From NCBI GenBank assembly GCA_018334675.1, contig JAGXLL010000009.1:1-64000 (forward strand): a DNA stretch of 64,000 nucleotides, given 5' to 3'. Each line of letters opens with the position of its first letter. Position 1 is the stretch's first letter. Below the pieces are notes generated by a model, which saw nothing but the letters and a program-made list of their open reading frames with translations, was not told the origin of the DNA and searched no databases. Source of the stretch: Bacteroidales bacterium. GTDB taxonomy: Bacteria; Bacteroidota; Bacteroidia; Bacteroidales; UBA12077. A program made the translations under genes and the position numbers. Below, one piece after another: positions 1 through 8,099 of the stretch.

Positions 1-81
1 AACGTAGCCAACGTGCTGGTCGATAAGTTCGGCATCAACGGCATCAATACCGTAGAAGAAGATATAAAAGCCATGGCATAA
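1..81 (+). CDS. hcp: Hybrid-cluster protein (hydroxylamine reductase), C-terminal end only
   Basis: Only the last 26 codons and the stop are in the window; the rest lies upstream. The readable end, NVANVLVDKFGINGINTVEE followed by DIKAMA, resembles the C-terminus of hybrid-cluster proteins of anaerobes. These carry a 4Fe-2S-2O hybrid cluster and reduce hydroxylamine or nitric oxide in the cytoplasm. That family assignment rests on recall of this short tail only; no cluster-binding cysteine is visible. A cupin gene follows on the same strand after a 100-base gap that contains a palindromic repeat. A stress role for the pair is an inference. Confidence 0.55.
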   Translation, partial: NVANVLVDKFGINGINTVEEDIKAMA

Positions 82-99
82 TCGGGCATAAAATAATCA

Positions 100-168
100 A
101 GCGCTTAGCGCTGCGCTAAGCGGTCCCAAAACCGGACACTTTTAGTGCTAAGCGCTGCGCTAAGCGCT
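100..168. repeat. Composite palindromic repeat, copy 1
   Basis: Three parts in a row. First, a palindrome at 100-122 with 10-base arms (102-111 and 113-122) around a central T. Second, an imperfect inverted repeat GTCCCAAAACCGGAC at 123-137. Third, a second 25-base palindrome at 144-168 that differs from the consensus at two positions. The element lies between the hcp end and the cupin start, and its right two thirds (123-168) recur as a direct repeat at 548-593. Confidence 0.85.
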
Positions 169-181
169 AAAATTTTTTACT

Positions 182-520
182 ATGAAAACCACACACATCT
201 CAGAAGCGGAACCCCGCAAGAATCCCCATGGTGTTGATGCACGCAAGCTTTATGACTCGGAGCATGCCATGGTCACCCATATCACACTGCAGCCGGGTGA
301 GCAGTTGAAACGCCACATCACCCCGGTGGATGTATATTTTTATGTGCTGGAAGGAAAGGGCGTCATTGAGATCGGAGAGGAAACAAGCGAGGTGACTGCC
401 GATACCCTTATTGACAGCCCCGCAAAAATCCCTCATTGCTGGTACAATAAGTCCGACCAGGTATTGCGGGTGCTGGTCAACAAGGTTCCCAAACCCCAAA
501 AGCAAACGCAGATCCTCTAA
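182..520 (+). CDS. Small single-domain cupin protein
   Basis: A 112-residue protein with one conserved-barrel cupin domain. The first cupin motif is seen as PGEQLKRHITPVDVYFYVLEG, which has one clear His and the usual Glu; the second is PAKIPHCWYN, with the P-x-x-x-P-H spacing of the G(X)5PXG(X)2H(X)3N motif. Stand-alone cupins of this size bind a metal and act as small-molecule binding proteins, isomerases or dioxygenases; the sequence does not tell which. It follows the likely hcp gene and is bracketed by 46-base direct repeats (123-168 and 548-593). There is no signal peptide. The ATG is preceded by an A/T-rich leader without a Shine-Dalgarno sequence, as is usual in Bacteroidota. Confidence 0.8.
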   Translation: MKTTHISEAEPRKNPHGVDARKLYDSEHAMVTHITLQPGEQLKRHITPVDVYFYVLEGKGVIEIGEETSEVTADTLIDSPAKIPHCWYNKSDQVLRVLVNKVPKPQKQTQIL

Positions 521-547
521 GCAACTTTTTGCCCTTGGCACAGCACA

Positions 548-593
548 GTCCCAAAACCGGACACTTTCAGCGCTTAGCGCAGCGCTAAGCGCT
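548..593. repeat. Composite palindromic repeat, copy 2 (half element)
   Basis: GTCCCAAAACCGGAC at 548-562 is followed by a perfect 25-base palindrome at 569-593 (12-base arms AGCGCTTAGCGC / GCGCTAAGCGCT around a central A). The 46 bases match 123-168 with four differences. It lies between the convergent ends of the cupin gene and zupT and could fold as a strong hairpin in either transcript. Confidence 0.85.
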
Positions 594-613
594 GAAAATG
601 TCTGAGGGTGTTT

Positions 614-1426
614 TTAGGCGAACAGGAGCAAGCTGGCGGCCATCACGGCCATGCCGGCGACCATGCCGTATATGGCCCAGTGGTGTTTGCCGTATTCCCG
701 GGCTGCCGGCAGCAGTTCATCCAGGGAGATAAAAACCATGATGCCGGCCACACCGGCAAAGAGGATGCCGAAGGTCAGCGGCGAGAGGAAAGGCATCAGG
801 ATCAGGTAGCCGATGACGGCTCCCACGGGTTCAGAAAGGCCTGAAAGAAAGGAGTACCAGAACGCCTTCTTTTTGTCTCCGCTGGCGTAGTAGATGGGAA
901 CAGACACGGCGATACCCTCGGGTATGTTGTGTATGGCGATGGCCACGGCTATGGCTACCCCCAGTCCGGGATCGCTGAGGGCTGCCGTGAAGGTAGCCAG
1001 ACCTTCCGGGAAGTTGTGTATGGCAATGGCCAGGGCAGTGAAAAGGCCCATTTTCATTAGCTTCACATCCTTGACGATTTTGGATCCATTAGCTCTCAGC
1101 TGTTCCACTTTCCTTATTTCGTGGGGGTTCTCACCTGAAGGGATCAGGTAATCGATCAGCCCGATGAAAAGGATGCCCCCAAAAAACGACAAAACGGTCA
1201 GGTTGTATCCTGCTTGAGCGCCCAACTCTTCCACCAGCGCTTCCTTGGCCTTGAAGAAGATCTCTATCATCGATACATAGATCATTACCCCGGCTGAAAA
1301 ACCCAGGGCAAGGGAAAGAAACCGGGTGTTGGTGGTTTTTGTGAAAAAAGCCAGCACGCTTCCGATGCCGGTTGATAATCCGGCAAAAGCCGTAAGTGCG
1401 AATGCCAGGAGTAAATTTTCACTCAT
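614..1426 (-). CDS. zupT: ZIP-family zinc transporter ZupT
   Basis: A 270-residue polytopic inner-membrane protein of the ZIP family, which imports zinc and other divalent metals into the cytoplasm. The two family signatures are visible: HNFPEG at about residues 137-142 and HNIPEG at 166-171, whose His, Asn and Glu residues form the binuclear metal site in TM4 and TM5. Hydrophobic segments span the whole length and the short loop at about 95-125 is charged. The length fits E. coli ZupT (257). It is convergent with the cupin gene and separated from it by a palindromic repeat. No Zur-type operator was recognised upstream. Confidence 0.93.
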   Translation of the reverse strand: MSENLLLAFALTAFAGLSTGIGSVLAFFTKTTNTRFLSLALGFSAGVMIYVSMIEIFFKAKEALVEELGAQAGYNLTVLSFFGGILFIGLIDYLIPSGENPHEIRKVEQLRANGSKIVKDVKLMKMGLFTALAIAIHNFPEGLATFTAALSDPGLGVAIAVAIAIHNIPEGIAVSVPIYYASGDKKKAFWYSFLSGLSEPVGAVIGYLILMPFLSPLTFGILFAGVAGIMVFISLDELLPAAREYGKHHWAIYGMVAGMAVMAASLLLFA

Positions 1427-1520
1427 TTTATCTTTTGTTTTGCGCCGTCTCCTGTAATGGGGTCATACACTGCTCCTGTATGAACCATGGTTATCCTTGC
1501 TTCACCGGTGGGACGGTCAT

Positions 1521-1988
1521 TTAATCGTCACCTGCCGCCTCATATTCATGGTCGATGGAAAGGTTAACCTGTTTAGAGGCTTCTACGGCCAACTCGTCGC
1601 AACGCTCATTTTCCGTTATGTTGGCGTGCCCCTGCACCCAGTAAAGCCTGACATGATGCTTGCGGTAGAGTTCCAGCAGCCTCTTCCAAAGATCGGGATT
1701 TTTTTTCTTTTTAAAATCTTTTTTCTCCCAGTTGAAGACCCATCCTTTTTCGATGGCGTCGGCCACATATTTCGAATCGGTATAGATGGTGACCGTTGAG
1801 CCTTCTTTTTTCAGGGCCTCCAGGGCTTTTATCACTGCCAGCAGCTCCATCCTGTTGTTGGTGGTTTTGCGAAAGCCCTCCGAGAGCTCTTTGCGGTGCC
1901 TGCCGCTCATCAGTACCACCCCATATCCTCCCGGCCCCGGGTTACCCCTGGATGCTCCGTCGGTGTATACTATAATGTTGTGTGCCAT
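1521..1988 (-). CDS. rnhA: Ribonuclease HI
   Basis: A 155-residue enzyme that cleaves the RNA strand of RNA-DNA hybrids, for example R-loops and Okazaki primers. The catalytic carboxylates of the RNase H fold can be placed at D10 (IVYTDGASRGNPGPGG), E48 (NNRMELLAV), D71 (IYTDSKYVADAI) and D131 (ERCDELAVEA). The basic handle (WEKKDFKKKKNPDLWKRL) is present and resembles the E. coli type. The frame stays open to 2057, but the start at 1988 (MAHNIIVYTDG) gives the normal length and excludes 23 residues that do not match the family. It lies downstream of the S46 peptidase, beyond a strong terminator. Confidence 0.95.
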   Translation of the reverse strand: MAHNIIVYTDGASRGNPGPGGYGVVLMSGRHRKELSEGFRKTTNNRMELLAVIKALEALKKEGSTVTIYTDSKYVADAIEKGWVFNWEKKDFKKKKNPDLWKRLLELYRKHHVRLYWVQGHANITENERCDELAVEASKQVNLSIDHEYEAAGDD

Positions 1989-2003
1989 AATGCAGTCAAG
2001 TCG

Positions 2004-2095
2004 AAAAAACCACCAAGGTTCCCGGGCCCGCGCCGAAGGAACACCTCTCCACTGCACTATGGGAATGGTTGGTAAGGTGTTCCTTCGGTTGGTGG
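2004..2095 (-). terminator. Large intrinsic terminator after the S46 peptidase gene
   Basis: There is a perfect 14-base inverted repeat (CCGAAGGAACACCT at 2033-2046 with 2075-2088) and an outer 7-base pair (CCACCAA at 2010-2016 with 2089-2095). Between the two stems is a one-sided 16-base GC-rich bulge (2017-2032). In the minus direction the outer stem is directly followed by six T residues (A run at 2004-2009), and the minus-strand peptidase gene ends at 2143 just upstream. Confidence 0.72.
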
Positions 2096-2142
2096 CCTGT
2101 GGCTTAGTGGTTCAAGCTTATTGTTTTAATCCCTGCGGGATG

Positions 2143-4299
2143 TTATTTTATGATGGTCATTTCCTCGATCAGGCGGTCGGCGCCAGCAAACTTGTCAATC
2201 ACGAACAAAACATAGCGAATGTCTACGCTGATGGTTCGCTGCAGACTGGGCTCAAACTGGATGTCGCCGGTCATGGCTTCCCAGTTGCCGTCGAAGGCTA
2301 TGCCCACCAGTTCACCTTCAGCATTCATCACCGGGCTGCCTGAGTTGCCGCCGGTGATGTCGTTGTCGGAGATGAAGCAAACATGGAGTTGTCCGTTTGT
2401 TCCGTAGGGGCCATAATCTTTTTCTTTATACAACTCGTTGAGCTTGTCCGACACAATGAACTCCTTGTCGGAGGGATCTTCTTTTTGCATGATCCCTTCC
2501 AGGGTAGTGTAATAGTCATAGTGTACGGCATCTCTGGGATAATAATCGTTGACATCACCATAGGTCAGTCGCATGGTGAAGTTGGCATCCGGATAGAATT
2601 TCTTGTCGGGTTGCATCTCCCGCAGGCCCTGCATGAAAAGCCGCTGGCTCTTGCTGAGTTGCTGGTCAAAACTCCGGAATTTGCCCATCATGCTGCGTAC
2701 CTTATCCTGGATGGATTGGGCTAACACGAATGCCGGGTCATTCTCCAGTGCTTCCAGGGAAGGGTCGTTCAGGAAGTCCTCCACCCGGTCCATAGAGACA
2801 AACATGGAATGATCAAACACCATACCGGCATATTCATTATAGTTGCCGTCATATAATTTTTCAACCCGCTGGAAGATGTCGGGCTTCATATTATCGGAAA
2901 CATTCTCGTGGAAGATATCCATCATCTCGCTCATCAGCTTGCGGTCGGTAGGGGCATGGTAATCCTTGTAGAAGTCTTTCAGCCGCCCGCGAATACCTTT
3001 TATCTCGGCTTGTACAGCTTCGGTGCTGTCGGGATAGTTCTTCAGAACCTGGTAGAGCCCCTGGAAGCGGGAGGTGAAGCGGCCGATCTCAAATCCTCCG
3101 TAGAGGGCTTCATTGAGGTAAAGCACCGTCTTATAGTAATCTTTGCGGTTTTTGTAAGCTTCTTTGATGTTTTGCAGGGTATTGCCATATTTTTTCTGGC
3201 GTTCTTCATCCTGAGCCACCCATTTTCTGAAGCGGTCTTCCAGCTGTTGGCGGTCTTTGATCACATCCAGCCTGGTAAGGCCTTCGTTCTGGCCGATGCT
3301 GTATTTGTAATAATTGCTGACCCGGGATTGCTTGGAGGAATATTTGAGTTCCAGCTCCTCGCTTGAGTTCATGGATTTTTCCATGATGTCGAGGATCTTT
3401 TCTCTTACCTGGATGCGGGTGGGATTCACCAGGTTCCTGGCTTCCTTCACGCCATAGGAGGTCATATAGCGGTCGGTGCCACCCGGATAACCCAAGATCA
3501 TGGTGAAGTCACCGTCCTTAAGTCCTTCCAGGGAGATGGGCAGGTGGTGGTCGGGTTTCAGCGGCTCATTCTCCCCGGAATAGGGAGCAGGCTTGCCGTC
3601 GGGGCCGGCATAAACCCTGAATACGCTGAAGTCACCTGTATGACGTGGCCACATCCAGTTGTCGGTGTCTCCGCCAAAATTGCCGATTGATTTGGGGGGA
3701 GCACCCACCAGGCGTACATCCTGATAGGTTTCGTATACCATCAGGTAAAACTCGTTGCCGGAGAAGAAAGGCTTCACATTGGCATTATAGTGGGTGTCTT
3801 TGGTTGCTTCTTGCTCGATTTGGGAAGTGACCTGCCGGATCTTAGCGGAGCGCTCAGCCTCGCTCATATCCCCTTCCAGGGCATCGTTCACCCGGCCGGT
3901 GACATCTTCCATGCGCACCAGGAAAGAGACGGTCAGGTCCTCGATCGGTTTTTCCTTTTCCATCGATTGGGCCCAGAAACCGTTTTTCAGGTAGTTGTGC
4001 TCCTGGGTGCTGACCTCATGTATGGCTCCTTCCCCACAGTGGTGGTTGGTGAAGATCAGACCCTTGTCGGAGACGATCTCGCCGGTGCAAAAACCGCCGA
4101 AATTGACCACCGCATCCTTGATACTGGATTGATTGATGTTGTAGATATCTTCTGCGGATAATTTAAGTCCCATTTCCTGCATGCGGTCCATGTTCATCTT
4201 TTCCAACATGGTCAATAGCCACAAGCCTTCATCGGCCTTTGCTGCAAAGCTGATGGTTATCAAAAAACCTAATAATAAACTTGTTACCTTCTTCATCAT
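2143..4299 (-). CDS. S46 family dipeptidyl-peptidase, DPP7-like
   Basis: A 718-residue exported serine peptidase that removes dipeptides from the N-terminus of oligopeptides in the periplasm, supporting growth on protein. A signal peptide covers about residues 1-22 (MMKKVTSLLLGFLITISFAA). Catalytic parts visible: the His in FTNHHCGEG (H86), an Asp-rich segment GGDTDNWMWPRHTGDFS, and the serine in GGNSGSPV (S653). The residue 18 positions after the Ser is Gly (G671, in AFDGNWE). In this family Gly at this position marks DPP7 (hydrophobic P1) and Arg marks DPP11 (Asp/Glu P1), so DPP7-like specificity is inferred. The frame is open to 4383; the start at 4299 puts the signal peptide at the N-terminus and follows an A-rich leader. 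Confidence 0.92.
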   Translation of the reverse strand: MMKKVTSLLLGFLITISFAAKADEGLWLLTMLEKMNMDRMQEMGLKLSAEDIYNINQSSIKDAVVNFGGFCTGEIVSDKGLIFTNHHCGEGAIHEVSTQEHNYLKNGFWAQSMEKEKPIEDLTVSFLVRMEDVTGRVNDALEGDMSEAERSAKIRQVTSQIEQEATKDTHYNANVKPFFSGNEFYLMVYETYQDVRLVGAPPKSIGNFGGDTDNWMWPRHTGDFSVFRVYAGPDGKPAPYSGENEPLKPDHHLPISLEGLKDGDFTMILGYPGGTDRYMTSYGVKEARNLVNPTRIQVREKILDIMEKSMNSSEELELKYSSKQSRVSNYYKYSIGQNEGLTRLDVIKDRQQLEDRFRKWVAQDEERQKKYGNTLQNIKEAYKNRKDYYKTVLYLNEALYGGFEIGRFTSRFQGLYQVLKNYPDSTEAVQAEIKGIRGRLKDFYKDYHAPTDRKLMSEMMDIFHENVSDNMKPDIFQRVEKLYDGNYNEYAGMVFDHSMFVSMDRVEDFLNDPSLEALENDPAFVLAQSIQDKVRSMMGKFRSFDQQLSKSQRLFMQGLREMQPDKKFYPDANFTMRLTYGDVNDYYPRDAVHYDYYTTLEGIMQKEDPSDKEFIVSDKLNELYKEKDYGPYGTNGQLHVCFISDNDITGGNSGSPVMNAEGELVGIAFDGNWEAMTGDIQFEPSLQRTISVDIRYVLFVIDKFAGADRLIEEMTIIK

Positions 4300-4422
4300 T
4301 TTTTTATTTGTTTTTGCATTGGACATAATGGATGAGCTTCGTGTGATGTTAGAAAGGCTTTGTTTTTGCCTAAGGGGAAACAATCAACGAATGTAAGCAT
4401 TTATATTCTAAATAAAAAGAAT

Positions 4423-4430
4423 TAGGTTTG
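4423..4430 (+). promoter_or_regulatory. Possible -7 element upstream of rlmN
   Basis: TAGGTTTG matches the Bacteroidota -7 consensus TAnnTTTG and lies 22 bases before the rlmN start. No good -33 TTTG is seen at the expected distance, so support is weak. Confidence 0.3.
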
Positions 4431-4452
4431 CAGATAAACAGCACTGGGGGCT

Positions 4453-5505
4453 ATGATGGAATCAAACAAAAGGGACATTCGGGCATTGACTGAAGAGGAG
4501 CTGAAGAGCTTCTTCACTGAGCACGGGTATAAGCCTTTTCATGGCAAGCAGGTTTACGAATGGCTATGGAAGAAGGCAGCCACGGAGTTTTCTGTCATGT
4601 CGAATCTTTCGAAGGAGGCCAGGCAGCTTCTGGACAACCGTTTCCGGATCGACCGGCTTACTCTTTATCAGGAGCAGACCAGCAGGGATGGCACTGTGAA
4701 GATGGCTTTTCAGACGGCAGACGGCGAACTGATTGAGAGCGTGCTGATCCCCGGCAAAGACAGGGCTACCGCATGCATCTCCTCGCAAATAGGCTGTAAG
4801 TTGGCTTGCACCTTTTGTGCCACCGGCAAGATCCCATTCAAGAGGAATCTGACTGTGGGTGAGATCTATGACCAGGTTATAGCTGTCAGGCAGAAAGCGC
4901 TTGATCTATACAACATATCGCTTTCCAACATTGTTTACATGGGGATGGGAGAGCCGCTGCTCAATTACGACGGGGTTAGCGGATCCATTGCCGTTCTTAC
5001 CGGTGAAAAAGGCCTGGGCATCTCCCCCCGCCGCATCACCGTTTCTACAGTTGGCATTCCCGATGTCATAAGGAAACTGGCCGACCAAGGTATCCGCTCT
5101 GAGCTGGCAGTCTCCCTGCACTCGGCTTTGGACGCAACACGCTCGCAGCTGGTTCCGATCAACAGACGATACGGGCTGGAAACGCTGAAAGAGGCTCTGC
5201 AGCATTTTAACAGGGTAACCGGCAAACGCATTACTTTTGAATATTTGCTGATGCGGGGCGTGAACGATCAGCTTTCCGAGGCCCGGGCGCTGGCTGATTA
5301 TTCCCGGAACTTTCCCGTAAAGATCAACCTGATCGAATACAATGAAGTAGAGGGAACCGGTTTTCAGAAATCCGATGCTGAGCAAACCCAGGCGTTCAAG
5401 GAATTGCTGGAGAGCCGCAACATGATCGTTAATCTGCGACGCAGCCGGGGCGAGGACATTGATGCGGCCTGCGGTCAACTGGCTGGCAAAGGGAAAAAGA
5501 GTTGA
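4453..5505 (+). CDS. rlmN: Dual-specificity 23S rRNA/tRNA methyltransferase RlmN
   Basis: A 350-residue radical-SAM enzyme that methylates C2 of A2503 in 23S rRNA and A37 in some tRNAs. The cluster motif CxxxCxxC is at C115, C119 and C122 (CKLACTFCATG). The glycine-rich SAM motif appears as VYMGMGEPL. The C-terminal Cys at about 340 (AACGQLAG) would resolve the methyl-adduct intermediate. The length is typical. The gene is divergent from the S46 peptidase and nearly touches the convergent small exported protein gene (12-base gap). It is not a Cfr homologue by any feature I can see, but RlmN and Cfr share these motifs. Confidence 0.95.
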   Translation: MMESNKRDIRALTEEELKSFFTEHGYKPFHGKQVYEWLWKKAATEFSVMSNLSKEARQLLDNRFRIDRLTLYQEQTSRDGTVKMAFQTADGELIESVLIPGKDRATACISSQIGCKLACTFCATGKIPFKRNLTVGEIYDQVIAVRQKALDLYNISLSNIVYMGMGEPLLNYDGVSGSIAVLTGEKGLGISPRRITVSTVGIPDVIRKLADQGIRSELAVSLHSALDATRSQLVPINRRYGLETLKEALQHFNRVTGKRITFEYLLMRGVNDQLSEARALADYSRNFPVKINLIEYNEVEGTGFQKSDAEQTQAFKELLESRNMIVNLRRSRGEDIDAACGQLAGKGKKS

Positions 5506-5517
5506 CCCGGCTGACTA

Positions 5518-6066
5518 TTACTCTTCCTCGTTTTCAGGCGGCTCGAAGCTGTAGGCAATGCCTTCAATATAAAAAGTGGGCACCTCTCCAAAACCACCCT
5601 GCGACTCTTCTTTGGTAACCAGGATCATCACGCCTCCCATATTAGCTGCACGTCTTTTCATCCGGATGGTGGCTGTGCGTTCTGCCGATTTGGTCGTGCG
5701 GTTGCGCGATGAGGATTTACCTTTCACCTCTCCAACCTTGTAGAGGTCTTTCACCGCACTTTTATCCCGGGTGAGCACCACATTCTTCCAGTCGTTTTGG
5801 TCTATGTTTTCTACCAAAGGTTTATTGAAGATTTCCTTACGGCCGGAATCAAAGATGATCTTTTGTATGTTTTTGGTCTTTAGTGTTTTGAGTTCACCGC
5901 TCTCGGGGTCTTCATATTTTACATCTGAATAAAAGATTCCTTTCACCTGTACGATCATCTTCCGTTGCCCCAACATATAAACGGTGTCCAATTTGGGTTT
6001 TTCCTGTGCAAATGCCGCAAAACAGCCCAAAATGGTAAGTGCCAGAAGAGTTATCTTTTTCATCAT
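5518..6066 (-). CDS. Exported protein of unknown function
   Basis: A 182-residue protein with a clear signal peptide (MMKKITLLALTILGCFAAFA, cleavage before QEKPK). The mature part begins with a short beta-rich segment around DTVYMLGQRKMIVQVKGIFY that could hold a small exported-protein domain. A basic, Ser/Arg-rich middle (SSSRNRTTKSAERTA) follows, and the tail is acidic. I do not recognise a family. It is convergent with rlmN. The frame is open to 6084; ATGs at 6066 and 6063 both put the signal peptide at the N-terminus. The basic middle could bind nucleic acid or an anionic surface, but nothing shows this directly. Confidence 0.7.
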   Translation of the reverse strand: MMKKITLLALTILGCFAAFAQEKPKLDTVYMLGQRKMIVQVKGIFYSDVKYEDPESGELKTLKTKNIQKIIFDSGRKEIFNKPLVENIDQNDWKNVVLTRDKSAVKDLYKVGEVKGKSSSRNRTTKSAERTATIRMKRRAANMGGVMILVTKEESQGGFGEVPTFYIEGIAYSFEPPENEEE

Positions 6067-6155
6067 AATTGCAAAATTATCCAATAATATAATAAGATGT
6101 ACAAAAATCTTGCTAAAAGAGTATTATTTTTGAATTCATTTTTCAACAAAAACCA

Positions 6156-7949
6156 ATGGAAGCCAAAGGGGTCGAGCAATATCAAAAGCGTTACAGTCAA
6201 TTTTCCTTTGATCATCAAAAGACCAGGAAGCAGTTGAATATTCTGGCCATTTTGAGGTTGGTAACTTTTGTGGCAGGGGCCTGGTGGGGGTACCGCTTGA
6301 CAGCCCTTTATCTCTGGCCCGGAATAGCATTTGTGGGTGCCATGTTGGCATTGTTCATTTACCTGATCATCCTTTTCATTCGTAAAAAGAGGCACCTGGC
6401 CTTGCTGTCCAACCTGATACGCATCAATGCCAATGAAATTGAGGCCCTGAGGGGGTATGTGGGCAGTTTTGACAGTGGGGCGGAGTTCCAGGATCATGCC
6501 CATGATTTTGTCACGGATCTGGAGCTTTTCGGCGAGGGGAGCCTTTTCCAGCATATCAACCGTACTTCTACCTATGCCGGGAAGAATCAGCTGGCACATT
6601 GGCTGACCCATCTGCTCAAGCGTGAATCCGATATCGTGACACGCCAGCAAGCCATTCATGAGTTAAAAGGAATGCTTTCCTGGCGTCAGCATTTCACTGC
6701 CACCGGCTATCATCTTCAACCCGATCAATACCGGGACACACAACTCATTGCCTGGAGCAAGGAGCACCCAGGCATCAGCAATCATCCTGTGTTTCGTATA
6801 GGAAGATGGATGCTGCCCCTGCTCACACTAACCATTGCCGGCTTCTCTATTGCCGGGGTGTTGCCGGTGGGCTATCTGCTGGTGATGGTGGCCGTCAACC
6901 TCATCGTCCTGAGAAGGGCTTCCGGTAGGATAACCGGGCAACATCAGCGGGTTACCAGGCAAATTTCTACCCTGAAGAATTACAGCCTGCTGTTTCGCCA
7001 TATCGAAAAGCAGGACTTTAAGGCGCAGGCCCTGCAGGATTTGAAGATGCACTTTTTCAGCAACCACCATGCGGCGAGCCGCCTTATCAAAAAACTCTCC
7101 CGCATCTCCGATGCCCTGGATAACCGTAATAACCTGATCATTGGCATTTTGCTCAACGTTTTTTTTCTTTGGGATATCCACCAGGTCACCCGGCTGGAGC
7201 ACTGGCACAGCCGCTATGCCCCTCATATTGAGCACTGGCTGGATGCCCTGGGAAGCTTAGATGCTTTCCTGAGCCTGGCTGGCTTCTCCTATAACAATGA
7301 AGATTTCAACTTCCCGCGCATCAGCCAGTCCACCCTTTTTGAAGCCAGTAACATGGGCCACCCGCTGATCCCTAAAAACACGAGGGTCACCAACGACCTG
7401 GCCCTCGACCGGCAGGGTTGCACCATGATCGTGACGGGAGCCAATATGGCCGGGAAAAGTACTTTTTTGCGCACCATCGGGGTGAACCTGGTCCTGGCTA
7501 TGGCCGGTTCGCCTGTTTGTGCCCGCGACATGAGCTTCCGGATCACCCATCTTTTCACCAGTATGAACATCACCGACTCGCTCACCCGCAACGAGTCCTA
7601 TTTTTATGCGGAGATCAAAAGGCTCAAACAACTTACCGACCAGGCCTTGCACCAGGAGAACATGCTGGTATTGCTCGATGAGATATTAACAGGTACCAAT
7701 ACCCGCGACAAAGAAAAAGCCTCCCGGGCATTTGTCAAGCGCCTGCTTAAAATGAACATTACCAGCATCATTGCTACCCACGACCTCTCGCTGACTTCCC
7801 TGGAGCAAGACCATCCCGGTGCCATACGCAATACCTGCTTCGAAGTGGAACTGGAAAACGGCCATATGAAATACGATTACAAACTTCGCGAGGGTGTGGC
7901 CCAAAACATGAATGCCCTCGCTCTGCTCAGGGACATGGGCCTGATTTAG
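6156..7949 (+). CDS. Membrane-anchored MutS-like ATPase
   Basis: A 597-residue protein with the MutS ATPase domain but without the mismatch-binding and connector domains. Two hydrophobic segments lie at about 29-48 and 52-75, and a second pair at about 218-253, so the protein is probably bound to the inner membrane. The C-terminal third has the MutS Walker A (TGANMAGKSTFLRTIG, near residue 430), Walker B (MLVLLDEILTGTNTRD) and the His switch (SIIATHDLSLT). The middle (280-400) looks like the MutS lever/clamp region. Such proteins are widespread in Bacteroidota and often annotated as mismatch repair, but lack of the reading domain makes canonical mismatch repair unlikely. It lies upstream of parE on the same strand, about 150 bases away. 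Confidence 0.85.
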   Translation: MEAKGVEQYQKRYSQFSFDHQKTRKQLNILAILRLVTFVAGAWWGYRLTALYLWPGIAFVGAMLALFIYLIILFIRKKRHLALLSNLIRINANEIEALRGYVGSFDSGAEFQDHAHDFVTDLELFGEGSLFQHINRTSTYAGKNQLAHWLTHLLKRESDIVTRQQAIHELKGMLSWRQHFTATGYHLQPDQYRDTQLIAWSKEHPGISNHPVFRIGRWMLPLLTLTIAGFSIAGVLPVGYLLVMVAVNLIVLRRASGRITGQHQRVTRQISTLKNYSLLFRHIEKQDFKAQALQDLKMHFFSNHHAASRLIKKLSRISDALDNRNNLIIGILLNVFFLWDIHQVTRLEHWHSRYAPHIEHWLDALGSLDAFLSLAGFSYNNEDFNFPRISQSTLFEASNMGHPLIPKNTRVTNDLALDRQGCTMIVTGANMAGKSTFLRTIGVNLVLAMAGSPVCARDMSFRITHLFTSMNITDSLTRNESYFYAEIKRLKQLTDQALHQENMLVLLDEILTGTNTRDKEKASRAFVKRLLKMNITSIIATHDLSLTSLEQDHPGAIRNTCFEVELENGHMKYDYKLREGVAQNMNALALLRDMGLI

Positions 7950-8099
7950 ACTTCTTCCCAGAGTTATCCACACAATCCTGTTAAAATCTTGATGTTATAT
8001 TTTTTTACAGGAAATAATTAACAATTTGCTCTGTCCTTGTTGAAAAATGCTTGATTGAAGAAGTATTCTTTTCTTTATTTTTACAAAAAATCAAAGGTT

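Noticed and set aside
7964-7972. Perfect DnaA box TTATCCACA upstream of parE
   Set aside because: It is a single box; another (TGTGGATAA near 26144) lies inside a gene. One or two are expected by chance in 64 kb, and there is no box cluster, dnaA or dnaN, so an origin is not supported.
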